Translations under genes and position numbers: made by a program
In this document: in pieces, positions 23,190 through 35,658 of the stretch
How the letters are laid out: each line of letters opens with the position of its first letter
Numbering within the stretch: the stretch's first letter is position 1
The notes under the pieces: generated by a model
The model's database searches: none
What the model was told of the DNA's origin: nothing
Seen by the model: the letters and a program-made list of their open reading frames with translations, nothing else
Source of the DNA: Deinandra increscens subsp. villosa
Taxonomy: Eukaryota; Streptophyta; Magnoliopsida; Asterales; Asteraceae
Length of the DNA: 64,000 nucleotides
Direction: 5' to 3'
NCBI GenBank assembly: GCA_039602395.1
Contig: JBCNJP010000017.1
Location: forward strand, 87,618,182 to 87,682,181

Positions 23190-24398
23190 ATGATGATGAT
23201 AAGAGGCGGACGTGGTAGAGGTAGGGGTGCCGGTAGAGCAATCGGTACAGGAAGGCGTGCGCGTGTGAATCCCGAACGAGAGAATAACGCGAGAGATAAC
23301 ATCTTTACGAACGAGCAAAGGGAAGCTATGGCGGTAGAGGTGAATCAAATGTTTCAGGCGGCCTTGCCTAATCTAATCGCTCAACTTCATGGAGCTGCTG
23401 GTGGAGGTGCAAACGGAGCTGGAGCCGGAGGAGCCAATGGTGATGCTGCTGAAGGTGCGGGAAATGCCAATCACGGATGTTCCTTCAAATCCTTTAGTGG
23501 ATGTAAGCCTCCGACATTCGAAGGGCAGAGAGATGTAGGTTTGACTGTTCGTTGGATTCGAGAGATGGAAGCTGTGATAGGTATTAGTGAGTGTCGTCCG
23601 GATCAAGCGGTGAAGTATGCAGCCCATTCCTTCAAAGGAGAAGCACTATTTTGGTGGGACTCGATTCTACAATCCCGAGACGAGCAAGCTGTTGCTGCTA
23701 TGAGGTGGAATGACTTGAAGACGCTAGTAATGAACAAGTTTTGTCCGAAACACGAGTTGGAGAGGATCGAGATTAACTTTCTGAAGTTAGAAGCAGGTAA
23801 TATGACCCATCAGGAGTTCACGAGCAAGTTTGACGAGATGGCAAGGTTAGTACCAAGGTTGGTGACACCCGAGGAAGAGAAGGTAAAGAGATACGTTCAG
23901 GCCCTTCCTGCTGCTGTAAGGAAGATAGTTAGGCCTCATGTTCCAAAGACGTACCAGGAAGCAATCGACATCAGTGCTATGGTTTACGAAGAAGAATATG
24001 GCGACAACGGGAGACCGGGAGAAGTTAAAAGGAAGATATCTGAGACTGGAGAAAGTTCAAAGAGGAACGACCGAGATTTTCACAAGAAGAAGAAAGATTC
24101 AAAAGGCGACAAGCCTAAGTGTCGTAACTGTGACAAGTATCATTACGGAGAGTGTTGGGTAAAACCAACGAGTTGCTATAGATGTGGAATGGAAGGACAC
24201 TACGCTAACAGTTGTCCGGAAGCTAAGAAATGCTACGAGTGTGGGAGCCCGGGGCATGTTAAAGCAAATTGCCCTAAGATAGTAAGAAACCCAGTCCCGC
24301 TAAGGGCAGTTCCAGCTGCAGGAGCCAAAGGCAAAGTTTATACTCTAACTGCTATCGAAGGACCTGATGTGACCCCAGGTACATTTCTCGATAAATAG
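23190..24398 (+). CDS. gag: Intact gag of the Tekay-type element
   Basis: A 402-codon uninterrupted gag. N-terminal RGG/Arg-Gly-rich start, Gly/Ala-rich linker (about residues 65-95), capsid region from CSFKSFSGCKPPTFEG (about 97) through LFWWDSIL to about 265, Lys-rich linker, then three Cys-rich knuckles: CRNCDKYHYGEC (atypical, short), CYRCGMEGHYANSC and CYECGSPGHVKANC. It ends GTFLDK, exactly where a protease domain would begin in full-length relatives, so pol was removed at that point. The start is one of three consecutive ATGs (23190, 23193, 23196). The intact frame in a pol-less element suggests the protein may still be made. Confidence 0.92.
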   Translation: MMMIRGGRGRGRGAGRAIGTGRRARVNPERENNARDNIFTNEQREAMAVEVNQMFQAALPNLIAQLHGAAGGGANGAGAGGANGDAAEGAGNANHGCSFKSFSGCKPPTFEGQRDVGLTVRWIREMEAVIGISECRPDQAVKYAAHSFKGEALFWWDSILQSRDEQAVAAMRWNDLKTLVMNKFCPKHELERIEINFLKLEAGNMTHQEFTSKFDEMARLVPRLVTPEEEKVKRYVQALPAAVRKIVRPHVPKTYQEAIDISAMVYEEEYGDNGRPGEVKRKISETGESSKRNDRDFHKKKKDSKGDKPKCRNCDKYHYGECWVKPTSCYRCGMEGHYANSCPEAKKCYECGSPGHVKANCPKIVRNPVPLRAVPAAGAKGKVYTLTAIEGPDVTPGTFLDK

Positions 24399-25369
24399 GT
24401 TGCTTGAATTCATGTTATGACTTTAACGTTATTATGAGTTCTATCGATTGGTTTTATGAATTGCTTGATAGGCCGTTAGTTAGGATTGCGAATCCTTTAA
24501 ATTATGACTGCCTTAGAAAATGAACTTTACGTGTTAGAAGATTTTCTGAGGAATTTTCTAGAATGAGACGGCCTCAAATAACGGACGTTAAACGTTAGAA
24601 ATCATCCGAGAACTTTGAAGCTTGCAGCGATAGTGTTTACACTCGGGAAATGAAAGCAGACACAGGATGTCCAACTAGTTTATTGAAAGTAAGTGATAAA
24701 TAGTCATAAATTATACTGACCTTGTTGTGGTTAGAATAGTAATATCGCCCTACACTGGACTAGGACTAGTACACCTCTGGTTGTATCAAGGGTGTGGTAG
24801 ATACGCCGCTGGTACATCTTATATATATACACCTGAGATACAACGAGAAGTAGACTAGAGTTAGTCTCGTGTAAGTAGATAGTACGGGCCACTGTGGAAA
24901 ACAAATCAGTAGGATTTATGAATATAGATCACTTATTAGTAAGCAAATGAAAGACTGTTGGAATTCAAGGATAAAGATCAAGCCATGCAAAGCGTAGATA
25001 AACGTTTGACGGGCGAGAATGGAGCATTAGAAGACTCACGGAGACACGTTCTTCCAAGAGTTAGCTGAAATGTCATCTGAAGAATCGTTACGGTTTTGAA
25101 GCAAACAAGTTAAAAAAATAACGTCTTTCGATAGAAGCGTTCTAAATGACGGATTATCGTATATAGAAATACGTATTGCGGTTCTACATCGCAATTAGAA
25201 GGAAGGATTAGGAGCAAGGTAGTTCCTATAGTCAAGTATTATGAATGCCTAGGTTAGATTCTTAAATCAACCTAGAAAAGAAAGGGGTAAGGAAAGAATA
25301 TCTCACTGATGAGATATTCGTAAAACGAAGCAGGTTTCGGGACGAAACCTTATTTAAGGGGGATAGAGT
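24399..25369 (+). other. 3' internal region and polypurine tract of the Tekay-type element
   Basis: No coding frame. It includes GATACGCCGCTGGTAC (about 24801), also found in the LTR near 21635 and 28240. AAGGGGGATAGAGT (25356-25369) is the polypurine tract and abuts LTR start TGTAAC. Confidence 0.75.
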
Positions 25370-28300
25370 TGTAACATCCCAAAATTTTGAGAAATACGTG
25401 ATTAATATGATTAATACACATGATATATGTGTTAGAAAGCTAAACATGTTAAAACGTTTGAAAAATGCATGTTTACCCATTACCGGGTAATAAATCGATA
25501 AAAGATAGTATTTCATGAATAATACGCGTGTTGATTGGTAAAATGAATGAAGGAAATGAGATTATATGTGTTTTTATATCAAAGTTAATTGATATATATT
25601 ATGTTAGCATGAAAAACGTAGCTAAACATTTATATGATGGAAATAAATGATAACCGGGAGAAAATAGGTTTACACGATTACATGATATTGAAATCATGAA
25701 TAAGATATATATGAATACACGTGAAATATTCATTTGATGGATATATACGTGGAATGACGTGTTTGGATAGTTATACGTGTGAAAAATGCATGCTTAAATA
25801 GTTAACAAGAAAATAGAAGGGTAGAAAGTGTAAATTATGGAAATACACAAATATATATATGTATATATATTGTTATATGTAACCCGAACCTTCAAGAATG
25901 TTAGAAATATGTTTAGGAAGGTTGTAAGATGTAAAATGATAGTTACATCAAAAGATTAGGGTTTAATATGCATAAGATAAAAGTTAAAGGGCTAAAAGTG
26001 TAATTTCTTTAAAGTTATGAATACTTACGGATATTATACGTATCTATACCTTTTATAAGTACCCCGACACTTATAATATATTATAATAATATCCTAAAGT
26101 GATTCGGTACATAAAATAATAAGTATTATAAAGTTTGAGGGGCCAAATGTGTAAATAATGAAAAATATATATAAATATATATAAAAAATATATACGCATG
26201 TATACGTATATCATCGAGAGTGTCCCGAGCCTTAGAAACTTTTATAAATATGTCCTATGATGATTTGGTGCATAAAATAATAGAACGGGTGAAGTTTAGG
26301 GGTTAAAATGTAAAAAGAAAGTGCAGGGACCAAAACTGCCAAACTGGCAAAGTCGGCTCGCGGCCTGTTTCCCTCTCTGTCGCGGTCCGCGACTCCCATA
26401 GCTGTGCAGAAACGTTGACAGCAACGTTTTTTGAACTTGGGGAGCACGATTCGGCCATCTAACGTGTCGTTTTTGTTGCCTAATCACCCTAGACACTTGT
26501 AGGAACCCTGAGCGACCTCCATGAGTATAAATATGGCACTGGATCATCCATTACAACTCGCCAATTCACGAGATTTATCTCCTAAAAACCCTAACCTCGT
26601 CCGCGATCTTCTTCTGCAAAATTCGAACAATCGGTGAGGAGTTAGAAGGCCATCTTCTGCAGTTCTACATACTTTGGTATGATCTACAATAGCCCTCAAT
26701 CAATTTCAGTTAATATTGTTGTTATGATCGAGTTCTAAATCTAGGTTAAAATTAGGGTTCTTGGATATAAATCATCAAATTCGGGTGATCGGGTGGGAGT
26801 TAGGCTCTGAATTTTTGTAGGTACTCTTAAAATGATGTTATATAAGAAAGCCCTAAGTTTTTTTCAGACTTGGTAATGGTTTGGTATGGGTTTTGTAAAC
26901 GGGTCAAAAATTAGGGTTTTCGTGTCGTTATTCTGCCCAAATCGAGTAAACGGTTTCGAATTAAGCTTTGCCATTTTAAAGAATATTATAAAATGTTATA
27001 ATGGATAATACCCTAAGACGGTTTTGAATAAAAATGAGTTTTGATAATAAAATGGGAATTTTATGAAATTAGGGTTTTGGAATAAGGTTATTTAATATAA
27101 AATAATCCGGAGGGTATGGGGACTTGAATTTTGGTATGGTAACATATTTATATATATAATAAACATATATGGGTTTAAAATGGATAAATAATAAAGTATT
27201 TAAAATACCAAGTTCGTGCGGACCGGAAGGGTAAGCGCCTGTACTCTGGGGTTTCTGGCAAAGCGGGGGTGTCGCCATCCCATCTAGGCAATGGCATCCC
27301 AACACTGGGCGATCCCGGAGTGAGCGTTTACTTATAGGAATGCGCGTCTTCATATTATCGTTAAAAGAAAAGGATATATGCCTAAAGGGCATTTTGGTCA
27401 TTTTGACCTTTAAAAGGGGATAAACTTAATAATTGAATATTATTAAGATAATAAGATATTAAAATAAACATAGGAAGTGTTTATTGTATAAAACCTTGCG
27501 TTAACGCCATACGATACGCAAATTAGGTTAAATCGGGAATCGTTGCGGAAGTTCTGTCCAAGTAAACAAGTTAAAGAGATAAGGTGAGTTCTATGAGCCC
27601 ACTCTTAAATGTTTTAAATGTTTTAAATGTTTTAAATGTTTTCGGGCTGATATACATACAAATGTTATGATAATATGTTCAAATGATTTATAATTGAAAT
27701 ATTGCTTGATTTAAACTGTAAATAAACAGTTAACTGCTTTTGATTGATACATACGCGAAAGATTATAAAATGGCTATGGAAATGATTATGTGTGAAATGT
27801 CGTAAGTAGATAGACTGTTATAAAGATATCTACAAGAATTGTTAGAGAAATGTGTTAGAATGATTATACATGAAATGTTATGGGATTGCATTAAAATGCT
27901 TATATGTGAATGGCCCTAAAACGATAGACTGTTAAATTGTGGTTAGATTGATATGGATACGTGAATTGTTATGGAAATACATCACAATGCATATACGTGG
28001 AATATCATGAATTGATAAACTGTTAGAAAGGCTTTTGGATAATACATATATATATAGATAAATATATATATGATATGTTATGAAATGATATTAAATCATT
28101 TGTACGTGTTATATGATATATGCTTTATTTGCTTCAAAATTAGATAGTCAAGTGATAAAGGATTTATTAGTAAACGTTATAGTGAATATGTATGATTATA
28201 TGAGAGCAGGTGATGCATTCACTTTATTATTATGTGGTGGATACGCCGCTGGTACTTCCTATATATAAGCATAATAATATTAGTTACCCGGTATATCAGA

Positions 28301-29260
28301 AGTGTGAAGGATACGCCCTGTATACATACACCAACGGTAAATTGGGGGATGTCCACTTGTTGCAGTATATGAAGACCTTATCACTGTTTACTAATAATCT
28401 TAAGTCTCTTGGGTATTTAACTAGGGGCGGGTAGTAGTACAGAGGGAGTTAGGAGGTAGTGTTGCTCAATGGGATTAGAGACCACTACAAATAGAAAAGG
28501 GAAAAAGCTACTGTCCGTTATAGGGAATGCTCTAGAAGGGTAAACTCGGCAGTAAGCAAATAGGGGAAGGCGGTGCAACTGTCCGTTACAGGGAATGCCC
28601 TAGAAGGGTAAACTCGGCAGTTAGCAAATAAGGGAAAGCGAGACAACTGACCGTTATAGGGAATACCCTAAAGGAGTAAACTCGGCAGTCCGCAAAGATG
28701 GTTTCTCTGCTTATACATTAGCAGGGTTTACACTGGTACTAAATGTTGGGGTTGTAGGAAGGGATAACGGGATAAATGGTTTTATAGGGGGTGTTTCCTG
28801 TTAAGGAATATTATGTGTTTTATAATTGTGATATATATATTATACTTGATAAATGTCTGTGAAAAAGGGATCTTGCAGGTCCAAGGGTTTTAAACCTCAC
28901 GCCGAGGTAAAGCTTTTAAAATATAGAACTCACCAGCGTAAGCTGACCTTTTCCAAAAATGTATGTATGTCAGGTCAGGGTGAGGCTTCGACTAGTTATG
29001 AGAAGGCCCTGGTGATAAGGGATTAGACGGGCAAGCTATCGGACGGAAGGAGGGTGTTGGCAAGCTGGCATAGTTATAGCAATAAAACGTAATGATAGTT
29101 AGTATTTCCTTATGTAAATTATCTCTTACTTTGTAGTACTTGGCAAATAAATAAAAGTTTAAAATTTCCGCTGCTTAGTAATCTCTGTTGATACCTTGTG
29201 TTCATGAGTAAATCCGATTCGTGACCCCTTCTAGAGCCAAGTCTGGGAGTGGGCGTCACA
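25370..29260 (+). repeat. 3' LTR of the Tekay-type element
   Basis: 3891 bp, nearly identical to 18739-22653, including TATAAATAT at 26526-26534 and the three stem-loops at 28509-28689. Main difference: about 19 bp missing near 27208. The TSD GTTAA follows at 29261-29265. Confidence 0.92.
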
Positions 29261-29265
29261 GTTAA

Positions 29266-29325
29266 TTACGTTTCGATGTTCGAATAGCTAGATCGAGTAG
29301 ACGATCTGATGCTCACGCATTTTCA
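29266..29325 (+). repeat. 3' LTR of the pol-less copia, second part
   Basis: The last 60 bp match 12858-12917 of the 5' LTR with three substitutions and end in TTTTCA. The TSD AAGTG (29326-29330) follows, then the gypsy-2 frame resumes. Confidence 0.88.
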
Positions 29326-29330
29326 AAGTG

Positions 29331-32169
29331 CCTCGAGAAAAGAAATTGGAAGAGGTACCTATAGTCTCGGAATACCCAGATGTGTTTCATGATGAACTAC
29401 CTGGATTGCTCCCGAAACGACAAGTGGAATTTCAAATCGAGCTTGCACCTGGAACATCCCCGATAGCAAAAGCACCATACCGACTTGCACCCTCAGAAAT
29501 GCAAGAATTAAAGAATCAACTTCAGGAACTACTCGACAAAGGTTTCATTAGACCAAGCTCTTCACCCTGGGGAGCACCGGTACTCTTTATGAAAAAGAAG
29601 GATGACACAATGCGAATATGCATCGATTACCGTGACCTCAATCGTGTAACCATTAAAAATAAATACCCTTTGCCTAGAATTGATGGCTTGTTTGATCAAT
29701 TGCAAGGGGCTAGTTATTTCTCAAAAATCGATTTGAGATCTTGGTATCATCAAGTCAGAGTTCGTGAAGAAGACGTTCCGAGAACGGCGTGCAGAATAAG
29801 GTATGGCCACTATGAATTTACAGTTATGCCTTTTGGATTAACTAATGCGCCAGGAATATTCATGGACTTAATGAATCGAGTGTGCAAACCATATCTCGAC
29901 AAGTTTGTAATTGTGTTTATTGATGACATCTTGATTTACTCTCGCACTCGAGAAGAGCATGGTGAACAATTGAGAAAGATATTAGAGTTATTGCGATCCA
30001 AGAAACTCTACGCGAAATTTTCTAAGTGTGACTTCTTGTTAAGAGAGGTACAATTTCTGGGTCACATCGTCAGCGAAGCCCGAATTCAAGTAGACCCAGC
30101 AAAAGTGGAAGCTATTGCTAAATGGGAGCAACTAAAGAGTCCTACCGAAATCCGACGTTTCTTAGGACTAGCTGGTTATTATCGAAGATTTATTCAGGAT
30201 TTCTCAAAGATAGCCACACCTCTGACTTCTCTTACTCAAAGGAATGTGAAACTTGACTGGAAGCCTAAGCACACCAACGCTTTTGAGCTGCTTAAACAGA
30301 AACTAAGCTCTGCTCCTATACTTTCATTACCATAGGGTACTGAAAACTTTGTGGTATACTGTGATGCCTCTATCAATGGACTCGGGTGTGTTCTGATGCA
30401 GAAAGATAAGGTAATCGCATACGCATCCAGACAACTCAAAAAGCATGAAAAGAACTACACTACCCATGATTTGGAGTTAGGGGTAATAGTCTTTGCTCAA
30501 AAAATTTGGAGACACTACTTATATGGAGTAAAATTTGTGATATACTCCGACCACAAAAGTCTACAACATTTGTTTAGTAAAAAAGAATTGAATATGCGAC
30601 AAAGTCGCTGGATGGAGGTGCTGAGCGATTATGATTGTGAAATTAAATACCACCCAAGCAAAGCCAATGTAGTGGCAGATGCATTAAGTAGAAAAGAAAG
30701 AGTTAAACCACTTCGAGTTCGGGCCCTGAGATTAGACGTGAGCGTGGATTTAATTGGAGAAATCATTGAAGCCCAAAAGAAACAAATGGCTGACTCAAAC
30801 GTCGAACGGAATGAGATGATGACTATCGTGAGGAAATTAACAAAAGAAGCGGATGGCATCCTCAGACTAGGCAGATGCATATGGGTGCCTAAAGAAGGAG
30901 GTTTACGTGATGTAATTCTTCGAGAAGCTCACATGTCTAAATACATGCTCCATCCGGGAGGCATAAAATGTATCAAAATTTGAGGGCTAATAATTGGTGG
31001 CCAGGAATGAAAAAGGCAATTGCTGCATACGTCGAAAAGTGCCCAACGTGCTTACAAGTAAAGGCTGAACATCAAAAACCTGCCGGTTGTCTCCAGCGAA
31101 TAGAACTTCTCGAATGGAAGTGGGAAGAAATTACTATGGATTTCGTGATCCTAAGACTAGAAGCGGAAACGATGCCATTTGGGTAGTTATGGATCGTTTG
31201 ACAAAATCTGCTCACTTCCTACCAATGGCAGAAACGTATAATGGAAAGCAACTGGAAAAACTATTTGTAAACGAAATCATATCGAAGCACGGAGTGCCAA
31301 AGTCTATAATCTCTGATAGAGATAGTAGAGTTACCTCTCACTTTTGGCAAAGTTTTCAAGAGGCAATGGGAACCAAGTTGAAATTTAGCACAGCCTATCA
31401 TCCTCAAACTGATGGAAAAAGTGAGAGAACGATTCAAACACTGGAAGATATGCTAAGATCTTGTGTTATAGAATTTGGCGGTAGCTGGGATGATCATCTC
31501 CCACTAGTCGAGTTTTCAAATAATAATAGCTACCATACCAGTATTCAAATGGCACCATTTGAAGCATTATATGGTAGGAAATGCCGAACACCAGTGTGTT
31601 GGTCTGAAATGGGAGAAGGCCAACTTACAGGACCTGAGTAAATTATGGAAACTACTGAGAAGATTAGGGAGATCCATAAAAGGCTTAAAACCGCTCAGGA
31701 CCGACAAAAGAGTTACGCAGATCGGCATAGGAGACCGCTTGAGTTTGCAGAATGAGACATGGTGATGTTGAAAATATCACCCTGGAAGGGTATAATTCGA
31801 TTTGGCAAAAGAGGAAAATTGAGCCCACGGTATATCGGACCTTTCAAGATAATATCAAGAGTCGAAGAAGTGGCTTATCAGCTAGAATTACCTGAGGGGC
31901 TTAGTGGAGTTCACGGCGTGTTTCACGTATCGAAGCTACGGAAATGTATGGTAGATGAAGCTCTCGCGGTTCCGTTAAAAGAAATCAAAATTGATAAAAA
32001 GCTGAATTTCACGGATCGGCCCATTGAAATAGTGGAACGGATCACAAAGAAGTTACGCAAGAAGAGGATTCCAATGGTTAAGATCAAGTGGGATGCTAGA
32101 CGAGGTCCTGAATATACGTGGGAATCCAAAGCTGATATGAGAAGAAAATACCCCCAGTTATTTAATTAG
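29331..32169 (+). pseudogene. pol: Gypsy-2 RT, RNase H, integrase and chromodomain-like tail, broken
   Basis: This continues the 10776-12567 frame. RT (CIDYRDLN...FIDDILIY near 29920-29940), RNase H (YCDAS...ASRQLKKHE...YSDHKSL), integrase finger (CPTCLQ), catalytic core (SDRDSRVTSHFW, then E in GKSERTIQTL) and a C-terminal chromodomain-like segment (VKIKWDARRGPEYTWES) to the stop at 32167-32169. Breaks: TAG 30333-30335, a lost base near 30966, a frameshift near 31150, TAA 31639-31641 and TGA 31753-31755. RT-RH-INT order and the chromodomain place it among chromoviruses (Tekay-like). Confidence 0.92.
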
Positions 32170-32213
32170 TACCTAACGAATTCCGGGACGGGATTCCTTT
32201 AAGGGGGAGAGAA

Positions 32214-34610
32214 TGTAACCCTTGTGCCTAAACCATGATCCGAGCTGGAAAGTTTAAATGGAAAATATTCAAAAGTTCCAAGAATACAATTTGAGGTGGT
32301 ACGCCTAGGATAGAGAAATCCTAGGCGGTACGCTACCCGTAGGCTATATGGGTCGGGTTGCGGCACCCATCGGATCCCTAATAACCCGAATCTCAAAAAT
32401 CCGGGAGGTACGCCCTAAATATGATATTTTGGGCGGTACGCCTCGATTCCAGTTCATTAAAAACAAGGATTTTGGCCTTTATATCACTTCACACTTGTGA
32501 AAATGTGCTCACTTCCGGCCAGAATCTCATCCTTGTTGTCCCAGAGTTCTGTCATCATCATTTCCAAGCCTAGGGAGCCTTGTGGAGAGGTGGATCACCA
32601 TAGGTAAACTTCTTAATCAATCATCTACATATTAAGGCCATGTTTACTTGATGTATCACTTACCCATTGCCCAAATTTCCATCAATTCAGTGGTGTTAGC
32701 TCATTTTGGTAGTGGCTAAGGAGTGTGGAAGCTAAACTCAAGGATAATCAAGGTAAGGGTATCTTGATTTTGGCATAAGAATGTTATTTAGGGTTCTTTG
32801 TGATCATATACTCATAATATGATGATGGATCATACATCCAGCCCTAAATCTGTTCTAGAGAGTTGGATTGGAGATCTAAAGGAGCAAGGGATTCAGAAAG
32901 TTCGGTTGTACAAGAATTCCTTCATAAGGTACAACCCTTTTATGCATGCATGTCGATTTTGCTATAATTAGAAAGTTTGTAAGTAAAGATCACATGAATC
33001 CAGAGATGGTCAGTGATTCTAATGAGAAAATGGGTCACCCAACCACAAGAAATCTGCCCCTAATAACATTCGTATGAAACGGGGGTCGAAACAACGAAAC
33101 TTACCATAAATAAAAAGCTCGGGAACTAGAGTTATGGTTAAATCAAGGATATAAACTATAAGTAAATCACTGATCAACCCCCATTATGGTATACTACTGA
33201 TCCCTCAAACAATTCTGGCCCAAAAACGACAAAATGTAAAAATGCACTAAAAGACAAAATAGTCGGGCCAGATTGGGGCGTACCGCCCAAGTTGGGTGCA
33301 TGCAGAGCGGTACGCCTAGAAATGTAGAATAGAAACCGGACCAACAGATTACAGCATACCGCCCTAATGTGAATTCATCTACGCGGTACGCGTAAATCAG
33401 AAACTAGCAACGTTGCATGACAAATCGCACGTACCACCCAAAAATATATTATTCTGAGCGGTACGCCTAGACCAGCGAATCTGGAACTCAGTCTACCATT
33501 TGACGCGTATCGCCCTAAAATGATCAATTCCAGGCGGTACGCCTCTGAAGGAAAATGACAGAATAATTGATAAATTCTAAGTTAACCAAAAACTTAGCTT
33601 GATGGATCTAGTGATTGTATTTCATGATACTTTGAACCTGAGATTGTTAATGGACTCGTTAGTATTGTATATGACAAATATATACATGATAATTCTGATA
33701 GGTTGCTAGAAACCGAAGATAGGATATTCTAGTTGAATCTCGGATTTCCGTCTAGCACACTGTTTCTGACTTCATTACTGTGAGTCCTCTGACTTCCTTC
33801 ATTGAGTTAACTGTTTGAGATCACATTCCTGTTTGATGTATCTGTTATATCTGTTATGATTATCTTGTCAAACACTGTGAGTTGGAATGCCCTGTGTGGG
33901 TCATTATATACTTTCTGGTCATTAAGGTTGAGACCACTAGACATATAAGGGATTATAGCGGTCGTTATAGTTGAACGATTCATATTCACCCGGATCCTCT
34001 AGTATTAATTTACTAGGGGGAATATGTACTTATATGTTGAACTTAAAAACTACTCGTAGAGGGTGTACGGCTACGCGCAGCGTGCCCGTAGAGTATCTGA
34101 GTGTTGACCTTGGGTGTGGCATGATAATTTCATAATCTGTCTGTGTTTAAAAACCGTTAATGTGATGATTGTTGTTACGACTCACCAACAACATATGTTG
34201 TTGACTCTGTGATTAACTTATGTTGCAGGTAAGCAAGTGTAGGTGTGGACCTAATCTGATCTTGGAATATTCTGATGGTTGTTGTCACTATGAATAGGCT
34301 CTGTATAATAAACAACTGATGTTTGTTTCTGAAGACCTGTTATGACTATGTTTCCCTTGTAATAATGTATTTCTTGTTTGTTCAGTCCTGGGTCATATTC
34401 GGTGGCTATCGATTCTATTAGGTCGGCTAAGAGATGCTTGGCGCATCCTCATTTAGATTCGGCCTAAAGTTTCACTATGAGGACTGGATGTTCGTTATGT
34501 ATGCTTGTGTGTTGTTATTTAGTTGGTGCCTCGGGAACTGATGCGGACAGCCGGTCCCACACCCTACCCCCCCCCCCACCTGGCAGAGGGTGGCGGAGGG
34601 GGGTGTGACA
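32214..34610 (+). repeat. 3' LTR of gypsy-2
   Basis: 2397 bp, TGTAACCC...GGGTGTGACA, preceded by the polypurine tract AAGGGGGAGAGAA (32201-32213). Insertion into Ale gag is exact at 34610/34611. The matching 5' LTR is gone. It contains six inverted-repeat stem-loops built on GGCGGTACGCC (32302-33542), a TTTATATCAC promoter-like box near 32478 and a poly-C run at 34566-34577. Confidence 0.88.
32302..33542 (+). repeat. Dispersed GGCGGTACGCC stem-loops in the gypsy-2 LTR
   Basis: Six hairpins: 32302-32327 (10-bp stem), 32411-32435, 33277-33316 (GGCGTACCGC/GCGGTACGCC, 10 bp), 33354-33391 (one mismatch), 33430-33465 and 33505-33542 (GCGTATCGCC/GGCGGTACGC, one G-U pair). Loop sequences differ, while the arms are kept. 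In the first two the constant word flanks an unrelated stem instead (CCTAGGAT/ATCCTAGG; CGCCC/GGGCG). Confidence 0.7.
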
Positions 34611-35545
34611 TAAACCCACGGCTGTGGTGACCATGTGTTTGGCATCCATGCAGGTTGGGTGGCCCTATAAGAAACTTGCCAAGGTGATAGACTTGCAGAA
34701 CCCGATGGACCTGAGTTACGACCCCGTGAGCCACGTGAACCGTTCCTATTATTCGGACGGTTCTTGCCACGGTTGGACGGTGGCTGGCGGTTGTTGGACT
34801 GAGGCTGAGACGAGGAGAGGGACCGGGTCATGTTCCCGACGAAGTTGTCATCGAGGTTGGCGGATGCTTGCAGCGCCGTGTCAGGGGCAGGCGCCGGCAG
34901 TGCTTGATTCGCTTTGCGAGTTTCTTCCATAATCAACTTTGAGTGTGCCTCATAAAAGTTGGGTAACAGATCCGACTGTTGGATTAACATGGCTATCCCA
35001 ACAAAGTTATCGTTGAGACCACTAATCAACTGGAGTACCAGTTGGTGATTGGAGATCGGCGAATCAACATTAGCAAGTTGATCTGTGAGGCCTTTGAGAT
35101 GGTGGCAGTAATCAAACATATTAGGGTGGTTATACAGTTTGGTTGTTGTGAACCTCCGTTGAAGATCCACCGCACGGGAATTTTTGTTGTGATTGAAGAC
35201 ATTAGCAAGCGACTTCCAAGCGGAGTGTGCAGTGGAGTCTTTCTTGATAACGGTCTCAAGAAGCTCCGGAGAGATTGTCGCGTACATCCATTGAAGGACA
35301 ACTGCGTCAATGTGAGACCACTGGTCAGGCGACATGGTGGAGGAGGACGTGACGGCACGGGCTTTGGCAGAAGCTGTCGGTTGTGTGTCATGGAGAAGAT
35401 GATCGGAAACTTCATAGGCACGACAGTGGATCCTAAAAAGTTTCAACCAAGAGTTGTATTTGTCTTGTCTGGTTTCTAGGGTAATGGGGATAAGGCCTCG
35501 GATGTTGGTGACTGTGAGAGCGGGGTGGATTTTGGGAGACTCCAT
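34611..35545 (-). pseudogene. gag: Ale-type copia gag, C-terminally truncated
   Basis: From ATG at 35545 (MESPKIHPALTV) about 311 codons of a copia gag with the UBN2-like core (WMYATISPELLETV, FNHNKNSRAVDLQRRF) and an Asn/Arg/Gly-rich tail. It is cut at 34610/34611 by the gypsy-2 LTR; the open frame runs on into the LTR to 34475. A longer frame beginning at 35731 lies in the LTR and primer site and is not used. No zinc knuckle is present on this side. The gag pairs with the pol remnant at 332-1999. Confidence 0.88.
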
Positions 35546-35645
35546 TGAAGAGTGACGGTAGGAGAGGGGCGGAAGGGGTGGTCGCCGGAAAAAAAACAGA
35601 GGGAAAGAAGAGGGAGGCGTCGGCGAGTTTAGGAGGATCGTATAT

Positions 35646-35658
35646 GGCTCTGATACCA
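35646..35658 (-). promoter_or_regulatory. Primer-binding site of the Ale-type element
   Basis: On the minus strand TGGTATCAGAGCC directly abuts the LTR end at 35659. It matches the initiator Met tRNA. Confidence 0.92.

Larger units (their letters stand above)
18739..29260 (+). mobile_element. Gag-only Tekay/Del-type gypsy element (TR-GAG-like)
   Basis: LTRs at 18739-22653 (3915 bp) and 25370-29260 (3891 bp) frame only 2.7 kb of internal DNA: primer site, one intact gag and a polypurine tract. There is no protease, RT or integrase. The TSD GTTAA is perfect. I counted about seven substitutions and a handful of small indels between LTRs, the largest about 19 bp near 20580, so this is the youngest event in the nest. 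Long LTRs starting TGTAACATCCC and this gag type fit the Tekay/Del chromovirus lineage. Known TR-GAG elements have the same layout. Confidence 0.9.
12568..29325 (+). mobile_element. Pol-less copia element with SIRE-like gag, itself interrupted
   Basis: The 5' LTR (12568-12917), primer site (12920-12931), gag (13469-16748), 1.7-kb 3' UTR, polypurine tract (18416-18426) and 3' LTR (18427-18738 plus 29266-29325) are all visible. The TSD is AAGTG (12563-12567, 29326-29330). Between gag and the 3' LTR there is no protease, integrase or RT, so the element depends on enzymes from elsewhere. The 3' LTR is split by the Tekay-type element with TSD GTTAA. The gag architecture (two zinc knuckles separated by a coiled coil) resembles SIRE-lineage copia, but 350-bp LTRs are short for SIRE. 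Confidence 0.88.
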
